Notes under the pieces: model-generated
What the model was told of the DNA's origin: nothing
The model's database searches: none
Seen by the model: the letters and a program-made list of their open reading frames with translations, nothing else
Shown here: positions 38,047 through 47,623 of the stretch, one piece after another
Layout of the letters: each line of letters opens with the position of its first letter
Numbering within the stretch: the stretch's first letter is position 1
Program-made: the position numbers and the translations under genes
Source of the DNA: Candidatus Cottocaccamicrobium excrementipullorum
GTDB lineage: Bacteria; Bacillota; Clostridia; Lachnospirales; Lachnospiraceae
NCBI GenBank assembly: GCA_018713255.1
Contig: DVFL01000029.1
Span: 104,517 to 168,516, forward strand
Length of the DNA stretch: 64,000 nt
Direction of reading: 5' to 3'

Positions 38047-39337
38047 AAATGTTCTTTTTCTCCTGCTTCTTTATGTTATCTTGTCTAGTTTTTTCTAATC
38101 TGCCTAAATGTTTCTTTTTGCTCACCGCATGATCCACAATAGAATCTTCGGCAAGGAAGCTTGCGCGCTTAATGCTGTCCGTTCCAAATTTTTCTCGGAT
38201 GGCGTCTACGGTTTTTTCCATTGCCTTCTTTTTCTTCGCCAGAGGATCCTCAAAGAGGCTTAGCTGGGTGAATCCTTCTTCCTGAAGCTTTCCCGCCCTG
38301 ACCCCGATTAATCTGACTGGGGTTAGATCCCAGAATTCTTTTAACAGCCGGCAGGCAGTTTGATAAAGTTCTGCGGTAGAGGAGGTGGGTTCTGAAAGAT
38401 TGGTTTGATGACTGTGAGTGGAAAATCGCCAGTCTTTCAGTTCCACGCAGATGCTGGAACAGACCATATCAGATGCCCGCAGTCTGGCGCCTACGGTTTC
38501 GCAGAGGGACAGCAGAACATGACAGGCGGTATCATAGTCCTTCACATCCCGGGACAGGGTGATGCTGTTGCCGCAGCCTTTGTTGGCGGCTTCCTTCGGC
38601 GCCACAGGAGAATCATCAATGCCGTTGGCATATCGAAGGATGGTTTCGGCATATTTATTGCCAAGCAGCCCTTTTAACACAGAAAGATCACTTGAGGCCA
38701 GCTGCCCGATGGTGCGGATGCCAAGGGATTCAAGCTTTTTCTGGGCGGAACCTCCCACAAAAAACAGATCCCGGATAGGAAGGGGCCAGAGCTTCTGGGG
38801 GATTTCTTCAGAAAACAGGGTATGGCATTTGTCTGGTTTCTCAAAATCTGAAGCCATTTTTGCCAGCAGCTTGTTGGGGCCGATGCCCACATTTACGGTA
38901 AATCCCAGTTTATGCTTGATCTCTTCTCGGATAGCATTGGCAACAGCCAAGGGTTCGCCAAAAAGATGGATGGTGGACGTCATATCCAGAAAAGTTTCAT
39001 CAATGCTGAATTGCTCTCTGTCCGGCGTATAGTTTGCCAGAAGATCCATCATTTTTTCTGAACACTGGATATAATAATCAAAGCGGGAAGGCACCACAGT
39101 CAGCTGAGGGCATTTTTTCAGCGCCTGGGTCAGGGGTTCTCCAGTAACCACGCCGAACTTCTTGGCTGGAGTGGATTTGGCCAGGATAATGCCGTGACGG
39201 CTGGATGCATCGCCCCCTACCGCAGAAGGAATGGTTCTTAGGTCCAGGGCGTTTGGGTCCAGGGACAGACGGTAAACGGATTCCCAGCTTAAAAATGCGG
39301 AATTCACATCGATATGAAAAATAAGACGGTCTTTCAT
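38036..39337 (-). CDS. Y-family DNA polymerase (DinB/UmuC-like)
   Basis: FHIDVNSAFLSWE, YSIDETFLD-type motif (FSIDETFLDMT), GIGPNKLLAKMASDFEKPD; likely start M at 39337 within the ORF. Confidence 0.93.
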   Translation of the reverse strand: MKDRLIFHIDVNSAFLSWESVYRLSLDPNALDLRTIPSAVGGDASSRHGIILAKSTPAKKFGVVTGEPLTQALKKCPQLTVVPSRFDYYIQCSEKMMDLLANYTPDREQFSIDETFLDMTSTIHLFGEPLAVANAIREEIKHKLGFTVNVGIGPNKLLAKMASDFEKPDKCHTLFSEEIPQKLWPLPIRDLFFVGGSAQKKLESLGIRTIGQLASSDLSVLKGLLGNKYAETILRYANGIDDSPVAPKEAANKGCGNSITLSRDVKDYDTACHVLLSLCETVGARLRASDMVCSSICVELKDWRFSTHSHQTNLSEPTSSTAELYQTACRLLKEFWDLTPVRLIGVRAGKLQEEGFTQLSLFEDPLAKKKKAMEKTVDAIREKFGTDSIKRASFLAEDSIVDHAVSKKKHLGRLEKTRQDNIKKQEKKNIYDS

Positions 39338-39493
39338 GAAATGCAATACCTCCTGGTTGAGAATTATAGCATATCTGTCCGGCACTTTCCAGCTGAGGCT
39401 TAAGAATCGGGATTCTTCCCTTGAGAGGGAGAAGAAATTGTGATAAAATATGCCGAAAGAAGGCGCCAAGCGCCTGAAGGGGATTAAGAGAAG

Positions 39494-40726
39494 ATGAAGC
39501 GATGGATATTGGCTGTTCTCCTGGTCTTGCTGTCTGCCGGCTGCCGCAGGTATGAGCCGGCGCCTGAGACCGTGGAGGAGAATACAAAGGAGGCAGAAAC
39601 CAACGAAACAGCTGAGTCAGAGAAGGCCTTGGAGCCGGCTGAAAGGGCGGAGCCCTCTCCTGAGGAGACGGAGATTGTGATTAACACCCTTCCCGAGAGA
39701 ACGCCGGTAAAAGTAAAGGGAATTTATGTTTCCGCCTATGCTGCGGGAACGGAAGAAATGATGGAAGAGGTGCTTCGTCAGCTGGAAGATACAGAGCTGA
39801 ATGCAGTGGTGATTGATGTGAAGGATGATAATGGAAGAATTACCTTTTCTATGGATTATCCTTTTGCCCAGGAAATCGGCGCCTGTCAGAATTATATTCC
39901 AGACATTGACAAGCTGGCAGAAGAGCTAAAGTCCAGGAATGTTTACATGATTGCTCGGATTCCGGCGTTCAGGGACCCTTACCTGGCGGAGGCAAAACCG
40001 GAATGGTGCTGTACGCTGGCAGATGGAAGAATCTTTCGGGATAAAAACGGACTGGCCTGGGTTAATCCTTATCAGCAGGAGGTTTGGGATTATCTGGTGG
40101 AGATCGGGAAAAAGGCGGGGGAGGCTGGATTTGATGAGATCCAGTATGACTATATTCGATTCTGCACGGAAAAAGGGATGGATCAGGTGGTGTTTGAGCC
40201 GGAGGATACGAGAGGACGGAGCCGGCAGCAGGTTATTATGGAATTTGTGGATTACGCTTATCAGGCTCTGCGGGAAGAAGGATTGTTTGTGTCGGCAGAT
40301 GTATTTGGCGCGGCCATCGGCGGCGGACAGGATGCTGAGACGGTGGGGCAGGAATATCAGGCTATGGCTGGGGGATTGGATTATATCTGCCCAATGATTT
40401 ATCCTTCCCACTACAGCGACGGAAATTTTGGCATCGCCCATCCAGACACCCAGCCCTATGATACGGTGGCAGCTGCCCTGGCAGCATCTCAAGAGGATTT
40501 AGGAGGAGTGCAGGGCAGGGAAGATAAGCCGGTGGCCATTGTACGGCCCTGGCTTCAGGATTTTACGGCCAGTTATCTTGAACATTATATTTCTTATGGG
40601 CCGGAGCAGGTACGCCAGCAGATTCAGGCAGTGTATGATTCTGGGTATGAAGAATGGATTTTGTGGAATTCCAGTGTAAATTATCATTACGATGGCCTGC
40701 TGCCAGAGGAGGAAAGCCAGAGCTGA
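39494..40726 (+). CDS. Putative glycoside hydrolase lipoprotein (DUF4015-like)
   Basis: Lipobox LLVLLSAGC; VKGIYVSAYAAGTEEMMEEV, VIDVKDDNGRITF, DEIQYDYIRFCTEKG, ICPMIYPSHYSDGNFGI. Confidence 0.85.
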   Translation: MKRWILAVLLVLLSAGCRRYEPAPETVEENTKEAETNETAESEKALEPAERAEPSPEETEIVINTLPERTPVKVKGIYVSAYAAGTEEMMEEVLRQLEDTELNAVVIDVKDDNGRITFSMDYPFAQEIGACQNYIPDIDKLAEELKSRNVYMIARIPAFRDPYLAEAKPEWCCTLADGRIFRDKNGLAWVNPYQQEVWDYLVEIGKKAGEAGFDEIQYDYIRFCTEKGMDQVVFEPEDTRGRSRQQVIMEFVDYAYQALREEGLFVSADVFGAAIGGGQDAETVGQEYQAMAGGLDYICPMIYPSHYSDGNFGIAHPDTQPYDTVAAALAASQEDLGGVQGREDKPVAIVRPWLQDFTASYLEHYISYGPEQVRQQIQAVYDSGYEEWILWNSSVNYHYDGLLPEEESQS

Positions 40727-40766
40727 CCTGGCAGCAAGGGCCCAGTGAAAAAAGGAGAGGAAATCA

Positions 40767-41276
40767 GTGGAGAGGAAGCCGAGAGCAGGAGAATTTTACC
40801 GGCATTTTAAAGGCCGGCTTTATCAGGTGATTGCCGTTGCGACCCATACGGAAACAGGAGAGGAACTGGTAATTTATCAGGCGCTGTACGGCGATTTTTC
40901 TCTGTACGCCAGACCGCTTTCTATGTTTATGAGCCGGACGGACAGAGAGAAGTATCCTGATGCTTTGCAGGAATACCGCTTTGAGCGGGTGGAACTGAAC
41001 AATAATGATGAGGAAGGCCAGGGAATAGAAAACTTCCCGGAGGAGCAGGAGCCTCAGGTAAATCCTTGGCTGGAGCGATTCCTGGAGGCTGCTGGATATG
41101 ACAAGCAGCTTGAGGCGTTGAATCAGATGCGGGGGAAAGTGGGACAAAGAGAGCTGGACAGTTTATATTTGATTTTGGATATCCAGCCGGCTTACGGTGA
41201 TGTGGAAGAACAGCTTCGCCGGATCATGAAGGATCTGGAAATGAGAAAACGGTATGACGGAAGCCGGCTGAGGTGA
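40767..41276 (+). CDS. DUF1653 domain protein
   Basis: [49 protein letters not shown]. Confidence 0.85.
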   Translation: MERKPRAGEFYRHFKGRLYQVIAVATHTETGEELVIYQALYGDFSLYARPLSMFMSRTDREKYPDALQEYRFERVELNNNDEEGQGIENFPEEQEPQVNPWLERFLEAAGYDKQLEALNQMRGKVGQRELDSLYLILDIQPAYGDVEEQLRRIMKDLEMRKRYDGSRLR

Positions 41277-43285
41277 AAGGAGGACCTTGGGTGGAAGAGG
41301 GACAGGATGAGTATCAGGCCCAGGAGGAAGAACTTCAGGAGATCGACGCTCATCTTAAGGATGTGCGCCGTTCTCCTCTGGGGGCCTTTGATGTGGAGGC
41401 GGAATTGAAAAAGCTTCCGGCGAAGCCGGGAGTATACCTGATGCATGACGCCAGGGATGAGATTATTTATGTAGGAAAAGCAGTAAATTTAAAAAATCGG
41501 GTGCGCCAGTATTTTCAGAGCAGCCGAGACAAAACGGCGAAGATCCGGCAGATGGTTTCCCGGATTGCGCGATTTGAATACATTATCACAGATTCTGAGC
41601 TGGAAGCTTTGGTTCTGGAGTGCAACCTTATTAAGGAACACCGGCCAAGATACAACACCATGCTTAAGGATGATAAAACTTATCCTTACATTAAAGCCAC
41701 GGTTAGCGAAGACTTTCCCAGAATTCTGTTTTCCCGGGAGTTAAAGAAGGACAAGAGCCGGTATTTCGGCCCGTATACCAGTGCAGGAGCAGTGAAGGAT
41801 ACCATTGACTTGATTCATAAATTGTACCAAATCCGCACCTGCAGCCGGAATCTTCCGCGGGATATGGGAAAAGAAAGGCCCTGCCTTAATTACCATATTA
41901 AGCAGTGTGCCGCTCCTTGTCAGGGCTATATCAGCAAGGAGGAATATGGAAAAAATTTTCAGAAGGCTCTGGATTTTCTCAATGGAAATTACAAGGAACT
42001 TCTTGGAGAACTGGAAGAAAAAATGCAGGCGGCTTCTGAGGCCATGGAATTTGAGAAGGCCATCGAATATCGGGAGCTTCTCTCCAGTGTAAAGCAGGTA
42101 GCCCAGAAGCAGAAGATCACCAGCAGCGGCATGGAGGACCGGGATATCATTGCAATGGCCAAGGATCAGGAGGATGCAGTAGTTCAGGTGTTTTTCGTCC
42201 GGGAGGGCCGCCTGATCGGCAGAGATCATTTTCATGTGCGTCCTGCCATGGCGGAGACAGACAGTCAGATTCTCACCAGTTTCGTGAAACAGTTTTATGC
42301 GGGAACACCGTTTATTCCCCGAGAGCTTTTGGTGCAGACTCCTCTGGAGGAAGAGGAAGTCATTACCCAGTGGCTTACGGCGAAACGAGGGCAGAAAGTA
42401 AAGTTATCCAGTCCCAAAAAAGGAGAGAAGGAGCGTCTGGTCGAACTGGCGGCGAGAAACGCCAAAATGGTTTTAGATCAGGACAAGGAAAAGATCAGGC
42501 GGGAAGAGCTGCGGACCATTGGGGCGGTCAACCAGATTGCCGGATGGCTGAATTTAAAAAATATCCGCAGGATCGAGGCCTACGACATTTCCAATACCAG
42601 CGGATTTGAGTCGGTGGGATCAATGATTGTCTATGAAGAGGGAAAGCCGAAACGCAGTGATTATCGGAAATTCCGGATTCAGTCTGTCCAGGGACCTAAC
42701 GATTACGCTTCCATGGAAGAAGTGCTGACCAGGCGGTTTACCCATGGTTTAGAAGAGGAGGAGAAGCTTCGGGAAAAAGGAGTGGACCGGGCCTTTGGAA
42801 GTTTTACCCGGTTCCCGGATCTGATTATGATGGATGGAGGAAGGGGACAGGTAAATATTGCCCTTGGAGTGCTGGACAAACTGGGGCTTTCGATTCCTGT
42901 GTGCGGAATGGTAAAGGATGATCATCACCGTACCCGGGGACTTTATTATAACAATGTGGAAATTCCCATTGACCGGCATGCAGAAGGTTTCCGCCTGATT
43001 ACCCGGATTCAGGACGAGGCTCATCGGTTTGCCATCGAATACCACAGAAGTCTGAGGAGCAAAGCCCAGGTTAAATCCATTCTGGATGAGATTCCGGGGA
43101 TCGGGCCGGTAAGAAGGAAGGCGCTGATGCGTCACTTCAAGAGCCAGGAAGCCATTCGGGAGGCGAGTCTGGAGGAGCTTTCCAAGGCTCCCGAGATGAA
43201 CCGGCGGGCGGCGGAACAGGTCTATCGGTTTTTTCATGGGGAGTCTGCTTCAGCGGAGAGCGGGCATACTGCAGCCGCTCCGTAA
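41273..43285 (+). CDS. uvrC: Excinuclease ABC subunit C
   Basis: GIY-YIG N-domain ([31 protein letters not shown]), UVR region, RNase H-like domain ([16 protein letters not shown]...[13 protein letters not shown]), HhH. Confidence 0.97.
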   Translation: MKGGPWVEEGQDEYQAQEEELQEIDAHLKDVRRSPLGAFDVEAELKKLPAKPGVYLMHDARDEIIYVGKAVNLKNRVRQYFQSSRDKTAKIRQMVSRIARFEYIITDSELEALVLECNLIKEHRPRYNTMLKDDKTYPYIKATVSEDFPRILFSRELKKDKSRYFGPYTSAGAVKDTIDLIHKLYQIRTCSRNLPRDMGKERPCLNYHIKQCAAPCQGYISKEEYGKNFQKALDFLNGNYKELLGELEEKMQAASEAMEFEKAIEYRELLSSVKQVAQKQKITSSGMEDRDIIAMAKDQEDAVVQVFFVREGRLIGRDHFHVRPAMAETDSQILTSFVKQFYAGTPFIPRELLVQTPLEEEEVITQWLTAKRGQKVKLSSPKKGEKERLVELAARNAKMVLDQDKEKIRREELRTIGAVNQIAGWLNLKNIRRIEAYDISNTSGFESVGSMIVYEEGKPKRSDYRKFRIQSVQGPNDYASMEEVLTRRFTHGLEEEEKLREKGVDRAFGSFTRFPDLIMMDGGRGQVNIALGVLDKLGLSIPVCGMVKDDHHRTRGLYYNNVEIPIDRHAEGFRLITRIQDEAHRFAIEYHRSLRSKAQVKSILDEIPGIGPVRRKALMRHFKSQEAIREASLEELSKAPEMNRRAAEQVYRFFHGESASAESGHTAAAP

Positions 43286-43401
43286 AACCTGGCGGCGGTT
43301 TTTCCAAGGAAAAGGGAATGACAATCTATGGAAGTTGTGCTACTATAGCTGTAGATAGCGGCCAGGCCGCTTACCATGTTTGGGATGAAGGAGAGAGAGA
43401 C

Positions 43402-44331
43402 ATGCAAGGAGTTACCGTTACAAGTATGATCAAAAAAATGAAGCTGGAGAATAAGACGCCGGAGCTGGATACGGACAAGACCGTTCTGCCCCATCCCGAG
43501 GTAAACCGCCCGGCCCTTCAGCTGGCCGGATTTTTTGAGCATTTTGACTGCGAGCGAGTGCAGATTATCGGCCGGGTGGAGCGGGCTTACGTATCTACCC
43601 TTACCCAGGAGAGGAAGATGGAGATTTTTGACCGCCTTCTTTCCAGCAAGATTCCCTGCCTGGTTTACTGTCATGGCATGGAGCCGGATGCAGACATTCT
43701 GGCTCTGGCGATTCATTATGATGTTCCGATTTTGGTATCCAAAAAGACCACTTCGGATTTTATGGCAGAGATTATTCGCTGGCTTAAGGCCAAGCTGGCG
43801 CCTTGTATCAGCATTCACGGCGTTCTGGTAGATGTGTACGGTGAAGGCGTACTGATCATGGGAGAAAGCGGAATCGGAAAGAGCGAAGCCGCCCTTGAGC
43901 TGATTAAGCGGGGCCACCGCCTTGTTACGGACGATGTGGTGGAGATCCGGAAGGTCAGCGACGAGACGCTGGTAGGCAGCGCGCCGGATATTACCAAGCA
44001 TTTTATTGAGCTGAGAGGAATTGGCATCATTGATGTGAAGGCCCTTTTTGGCGTAGAGAGCGTTAAGGATACCCAGTCCATTGACATGGTAATTAAGTTA
44101 GAGGACTGGAACAAAGATAAAGAGTACGACCGTCTTGGTCTGGAGGACCAGTATACGGAGTTTTTGGGCAATCAGGTAGTTTGTCATTCTCTTCCGATCC
44201 GTCCAGGAAGAAACCTGGCGGTAATTGTAGAGTCTGCAGCAGTTAACTACCGGCAGAAGAAGATGGGATATAATGCGGCCCAGGAGCTTTATAATCGTGT
44301 TCAGGCAAACCTGAATAAACGGAACCTGTAG
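43402..44331 (+). CDS. hprK: HPr(Ser) kinase/phosphorylase
   Basis: GESGIGKSEAALELIKRGHRLVTDDVVEI, HprK C-terminal domain; start M at 43402. Confidence 0.97.
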   Translation: MQGVTVTSMIKKMKLENKTPELDTDKTVLPHPEVNRPALQLAGFFEHFDCERVQIIGRVERAYVSTLTQERKMEIFDRLLSSKIPCLVYCHGMEPDADILALAIHYDVPILVSKKTTSDFMAEIIRWLKAKLAPCISIHGVLVDVYGEGVLIMGESGIGKSEAALELIKRGHRLVTDDVVEIRKVSDETLVGSAPDITKHFIELRGIGIIDVKALFGVESVKDTQSIDMVIKLEDWNKDKEYDRLGLEDQYTEFLGNQVVCHSLPIRPGRNLAVIVESAAVNYRQKKMGYNAAQELYNRVQANLNKRNL

Positions 44332-44339
44332 CGGATAAG

Positions 44340-45299
44340 ATGGTACGGAGAATAGAGAAAGTTCAGGAGAAAGAAGAGATGAGCAGGCAGCTTTATGAAA
44401 GTTTGCGGAGTGCCGTAAACGGCCAGGTAAAAGAAAACGAGCCATTAAAATGCCATACCACATTCCGCGCAGGAGGGCCTGCCCGATATTTTGTGGAACC
44501 GGGGAACGAAAAGGAACTGGCTGCAGTGATTCAGGCCTGCAGGCAGGCGGATGTCCCCTGGTTTGTTCTGGGAAATGGAAGCAATCTTTTAGTCAGCGAT
44601 CAGGGATTTCCTGGTACGGTAATTCGAATCGGGAAAGGGTTTTCCGCCATCAGCCGGGAGGAGAATCAAATTCAGGCGGGGGCGGGACTCCTTTTATCCC
44701 AGATTGCCAGACGGGCATGGGAGGAAGGTCTTTCCGGCTTGGAATTTGCCGCAGGCATTCCCGGAAGTTTAGGCGGCGCGGTGGTGATGAACGCAGGAGC
44801 CTATGGTTTTGAGATGAAGGATGTGCTGGCAAAGGTCAGAGTGCTCACCCCGGAGGGTGAATGTGTGTGGATTCCGGCAGAGGAATTAAAGTTTGGATAC
44901 CGCACCAGCTGTATTCTTCAGCAGAAATACGTAGTTCTCGGAGCTGTTTTTTCTTTGCATCCAGGAGAACGGGCCAAGATCCGGGCCAGGATGGATGAAC
45001 TGGCTGCTTTGAGGAGACAGAAGCAGCCTTTGGAGTTCCCCAGCGCAGGCAGCACCTTTAAACGTCCGGAAGGATATTTCGCAGGAAAACTGATTCAGGA
45101 TGCAGGATTAAGAGGATTCCGCATCGGTGATGCCCAGATCTCGGAAAAACACTGCGGCTTTGTCATTAATCGAGGGGAGGCTACCGCAGCAGAAATCATG
45201 GAAGTCTGCCGCCGGGTTTCTGATGAAGTATACCGCCAGTTTGGCGTCAGGCTGGAACTGGAGCTGAAAACCCTGGGAGAGTTTGAGCCGCAGAAATAA
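44340..45299 (+). CDS. murB: UDP-N-acetylmuramate dehydrogenase
   Basis: LGNGSNLLVSDQGFPGTVIRI, AAGIPGSLGGAVVMNAGAYGFEMKD, PSAGSTFKRPEGYFAGKLI. Confidence 0.96.
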   Translation: MVRRIEKVQEKEEMSRQLYESLRSAVNGQVKENEPLKCHTTFRAGGPARYFVEPGNEKELAAVIQACRQADVPWFVLGNGSNLLVSDQGFPGTVIRIGKGFSAISREENQIQAGAGLLLSQIARRAWEEGLSGLEFAAGIPGSLGGAVVMNAGAYGFEMKDVLAKVRVLTPEGECVWIPAEELKFGYRTSCILQQKYVVLGAVFSLHPGERAKIRARMDELAALRRQKQPLEFPSAGSTFKRPEGYFAGKLIQDAGLRGFRIGDAQISEKHCGFVINRGEATAAEIMEVCRRVSDEVYRQFGVRLELELKTLGEFEPQK

Positions 45300-45324
45300 G
45301 ATACGAGACTGAAGGAGATAAGGC

Positions 45325-46203
45325 ATGAAGCTTGTAATCGTAACTGGGATGTCTGGTGCAGGAAAAACCCAGGCTCTTAAGATGCTGGAAGATATGGGAT
45401 ATTACTGTGTAGATAATCTTCCGATTCCTCTGATGGATAAGTTTGCTGAACTGGTGCAGAGCAGTTCGGGAGAGATTGCCAGAGCGGCTTTGGGGATTGA
45501 TATTCGCAGCGGTGAGGAACTGCCTCAGCTGAGAGATGTTTTAGCAAAATGGAAGGCAGGCAAGATGCCTTACCAGATTTTGTTTTTGGATGCCGGAAGC
45601 GAAACCTTGATCAAGCGGTATAAGGAAACCAGAAGAAAGCATCCTCTGGCGGGAACCGGCCGGATTGAAAAGGGAATTGAACTGGAGCGGGAGAGACTGG
45701 GATTTTTGAAGAAATCGGCAGATTATATTATTGATACTACCCATCTTCTTACCCGAGAACTGCGTCAGGAGCTGGAGAAAATTTTTGTGGAGGACGGAGA
45801 GTATAAAAATCTTTACATTACCGTTCTTTCTTTTGGCTTTAAATACGGCATTCCTTCGGATGCTGATCTGGTGTTTGACGTTCGTTTTCTTCCCAATCCT
45901 TATTATGTGGATGATCTCCGTTCCAGAACCGGAGAGGAAAAGGCGGTGCAGGATTATGTGCGTCAGGGAGGAACGGCGGATATTTTCCTGGAGAAACTTT
46001 GCGATATGCTGGAGTTTCTTCTTCCCAATTACATATTGGAGGGAAAAAATCAGCTGGTGATTGCCATTGGCTGTACTGGGGGAAAGCATCGGTCGGTAAC
46101 GGTGGCCAGGGCTCTCTACCAGCAGCTTGCCTCTCATTCAGAATACGGAATTAAGCTGTATCACCGGGATATTGAAAATGATAATAAGCGGAAAGGACTG
46201 TAA
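45325..46203 (+). CDS. rapZ: RNase adapter RapZ / YvcJ family nucleotide-binding protein
   Basis: VTGMSGAGKTQALKMLEDMGYYCVDNLP, GCTGGKHRSVTVARAL. Confidence 0.97.
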   Translation: MKLVIVTGMSGAGKTQALKMLEDMGYYCVDNLPIPLMDKFAELVQSSSGEIARAALGIDIRSGEELPQLRDVLAKWKAGKMPYQILFLDAGSETLIKRYKETRRKHPLAGTGRIEKGIELERERLGFLKKSADYIIDTTHLLTRELRQELEKIFVEDGEYKNLYITVLSFGFKYGIPSDADLVFDVRFLPNPYYVDDLRSRTGEEKAVQDYVRQGGTADIFLEKLCDMLEFLLPNYILEGKNQLVIAIGCTGGKHRSVTVARALYQQLASHSEYGIKLYHRDIENDNKRKGL

Positions 46204-46206
46204 AGA

Positions 46207-47241
46207 GTGTCATACGCTTCAACCGTTAAGGATGAGCTGTCGCGGCAGATTCCCCAGGCAAGGCACTGTCAGATCGCAGAAATTGCAGCGATTATCAGTA
46301 TGTGCGGCCGGGTGACCATTTCTGCTGATAATCGTTACCGCATAAAAATCCATACGGAAAACGTGGCAGTTGCAAGAAAGTACTTTACATTATTGAGAAA
46401 AACATTTAATATAGTTACGGATGTTTCGATTCGGAGGAATTCTTACTTAAAGAAGAGCCGAACCTATTCTGTGGTGGTAAAGGAGCATGAGGATGCAGTC
46501 CGCGTTCTTATGGCTGCCAAGCTGATGGGGGAAGATGGAGAGATCGGAGAGAATCTTTCTCTGAAGAAAAATATGATTGTGAAGCAGTCCTGCTGTCGGC
46601 GGGCGTTTATCCGGGGCGCGTTTCTGGCGGCGGGGTCGATCAGCAATCCGGAGAAGTCCTATCATTTTGAGATAACCTGTGCCACGGAGGAGAAAGCCAG
46701 ACAGCTTCAGGACATTATCGGTACCTTTGGCCTGGAAGCACGGATTGTGGTCAGAAAGAAATATTATGTGGTCTACATGAAGGAAGGATCTCAGATTGTG
46801 GACATTCTCAATGTGATGGAAGCACCGGTGGCGCTGATGGATTTGGAGAACCTGCGGATCTTGAAGGAGATGCGGGGCCAGGTGAATCGTCAGGTAAACT
46901 GTGAGACGGCGAATATTCACAAGACCGTTTCAGCAGCGGTAAAGCAGCTGAAGGATATTGAATACATCCGTGACACCATAGGTCTTTCTAAATTGCCGGA
47001 AGGTCTGGAGGAAGTAGCCAGGCTGCGGCTGGAGAGACGTGAAGCGACATTAAAAGAATTGGGAGAGGCACTTGACCCTCCCGTGGGGAAATCTGGTGTG
47101 AACCACAGGCTGAGAAAGCTTGGGGCCATAGCAGATGCTCTGCGAGAAAAGAATGCTGAAGGAATGGGCGGATCACCGGAATCCGGCAGCCCGCCGGAAG
47201 TGCCGGAACCGTCTGGTAAAGAGGAGGATAATTATGATTAA
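46207..47241 (+). CDS. whiA: DNA-binding protein WhiA
   Basis: LAGLIDADG-like N-terminal fold (CCRRAFIRGAFLAAGSISNPEKSYHFEI), C-terminal HTH (LGEALDPPVGKSGVNHRLRKL). Confidence 0.96.
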   Translation: MSYASTVKDELSRQIPQARHCQIAEIAAIISMCGRVTISADNRYRIKIHTENVAVARKYFTLLRKTFNIVTDVSIRRNSYLKKSRTYSVVVKEHEDAVRVLMAAKLMGEDGEIGENLSLKKNMIVKQSCCRRAFIRGAFLAAGSISNPEKSYHFEITCATEEKARQLQDIIGTFGLEARIVVRKKYYVVYMKEGSQIVDILNVMEAPVALMDLENLRILKEMRGQVNRQVNCETANIHKTVSAAVKQLKDIEYIRDTIGLSKLPEGLEEVARLRLERREATLKELGEALDPPVGKSGVNHRLRKLGAIADALREKNAEGMGGSPESGSPPEVPEPSGKEEDNYD

Positions 47242-47488
47242 GAAGACTGTTGTGGTTGAACTCTCATCCGGTTTGGAAGCGCGGCCCATTGCCATGCTGG
47301 TGCAGGTGGCCAGTCAGTACGAAAGTAAGATTTATGTGGAAAGCGATTCCAAGCGGGTAAACGCAAAAAGCATTATGGGAATGATGACGCTTGGACTGGC
47401 AACTGGTGAGGAGCTGGTGATCACTGCAGACGGCAGCGACGAGCAGCAGGCGATTTCCGATATTGAAAAGTATCTGCGAAACAATTAA
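47234..47488 (+). CDS. HPr-like protein, Crh-type (active-site His replaced)
   Basis: 84 aa HPr fold; SSGLEARPIA where HPr has GLHARPA; Ser46-like NAKSIMGMMTL retained. Confidence 0.9.
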   Translation: MIKKTVVVELSSGLEARPIAMLVQVASQYESKIYVESDSKRVNAKSIMGMMTLGLATGEELVITADGSDEQQAISDIEKYLRNN

Positions 47489-47508
47489 GGATTAGTTAAA
47501 CTGTTCAG

Positions 47509-47555
47509 CAGGGACTGCCGCAATGCCTCGGGCTTGCAGGCTGGTCCCTGTTTTT
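47509..47555 (+). terminator. Rho-independent terminator
   Basis: cagggac ... gtccctgttttt. Confidence 0.7.
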
Positions 47556-47623
47556 GTATTTTAACCATTTGGCGCAGGAATTAAGGAGAAGTCTGGTCAG
47601 ATGGAAAGGAAGGAGGAAAGGGC

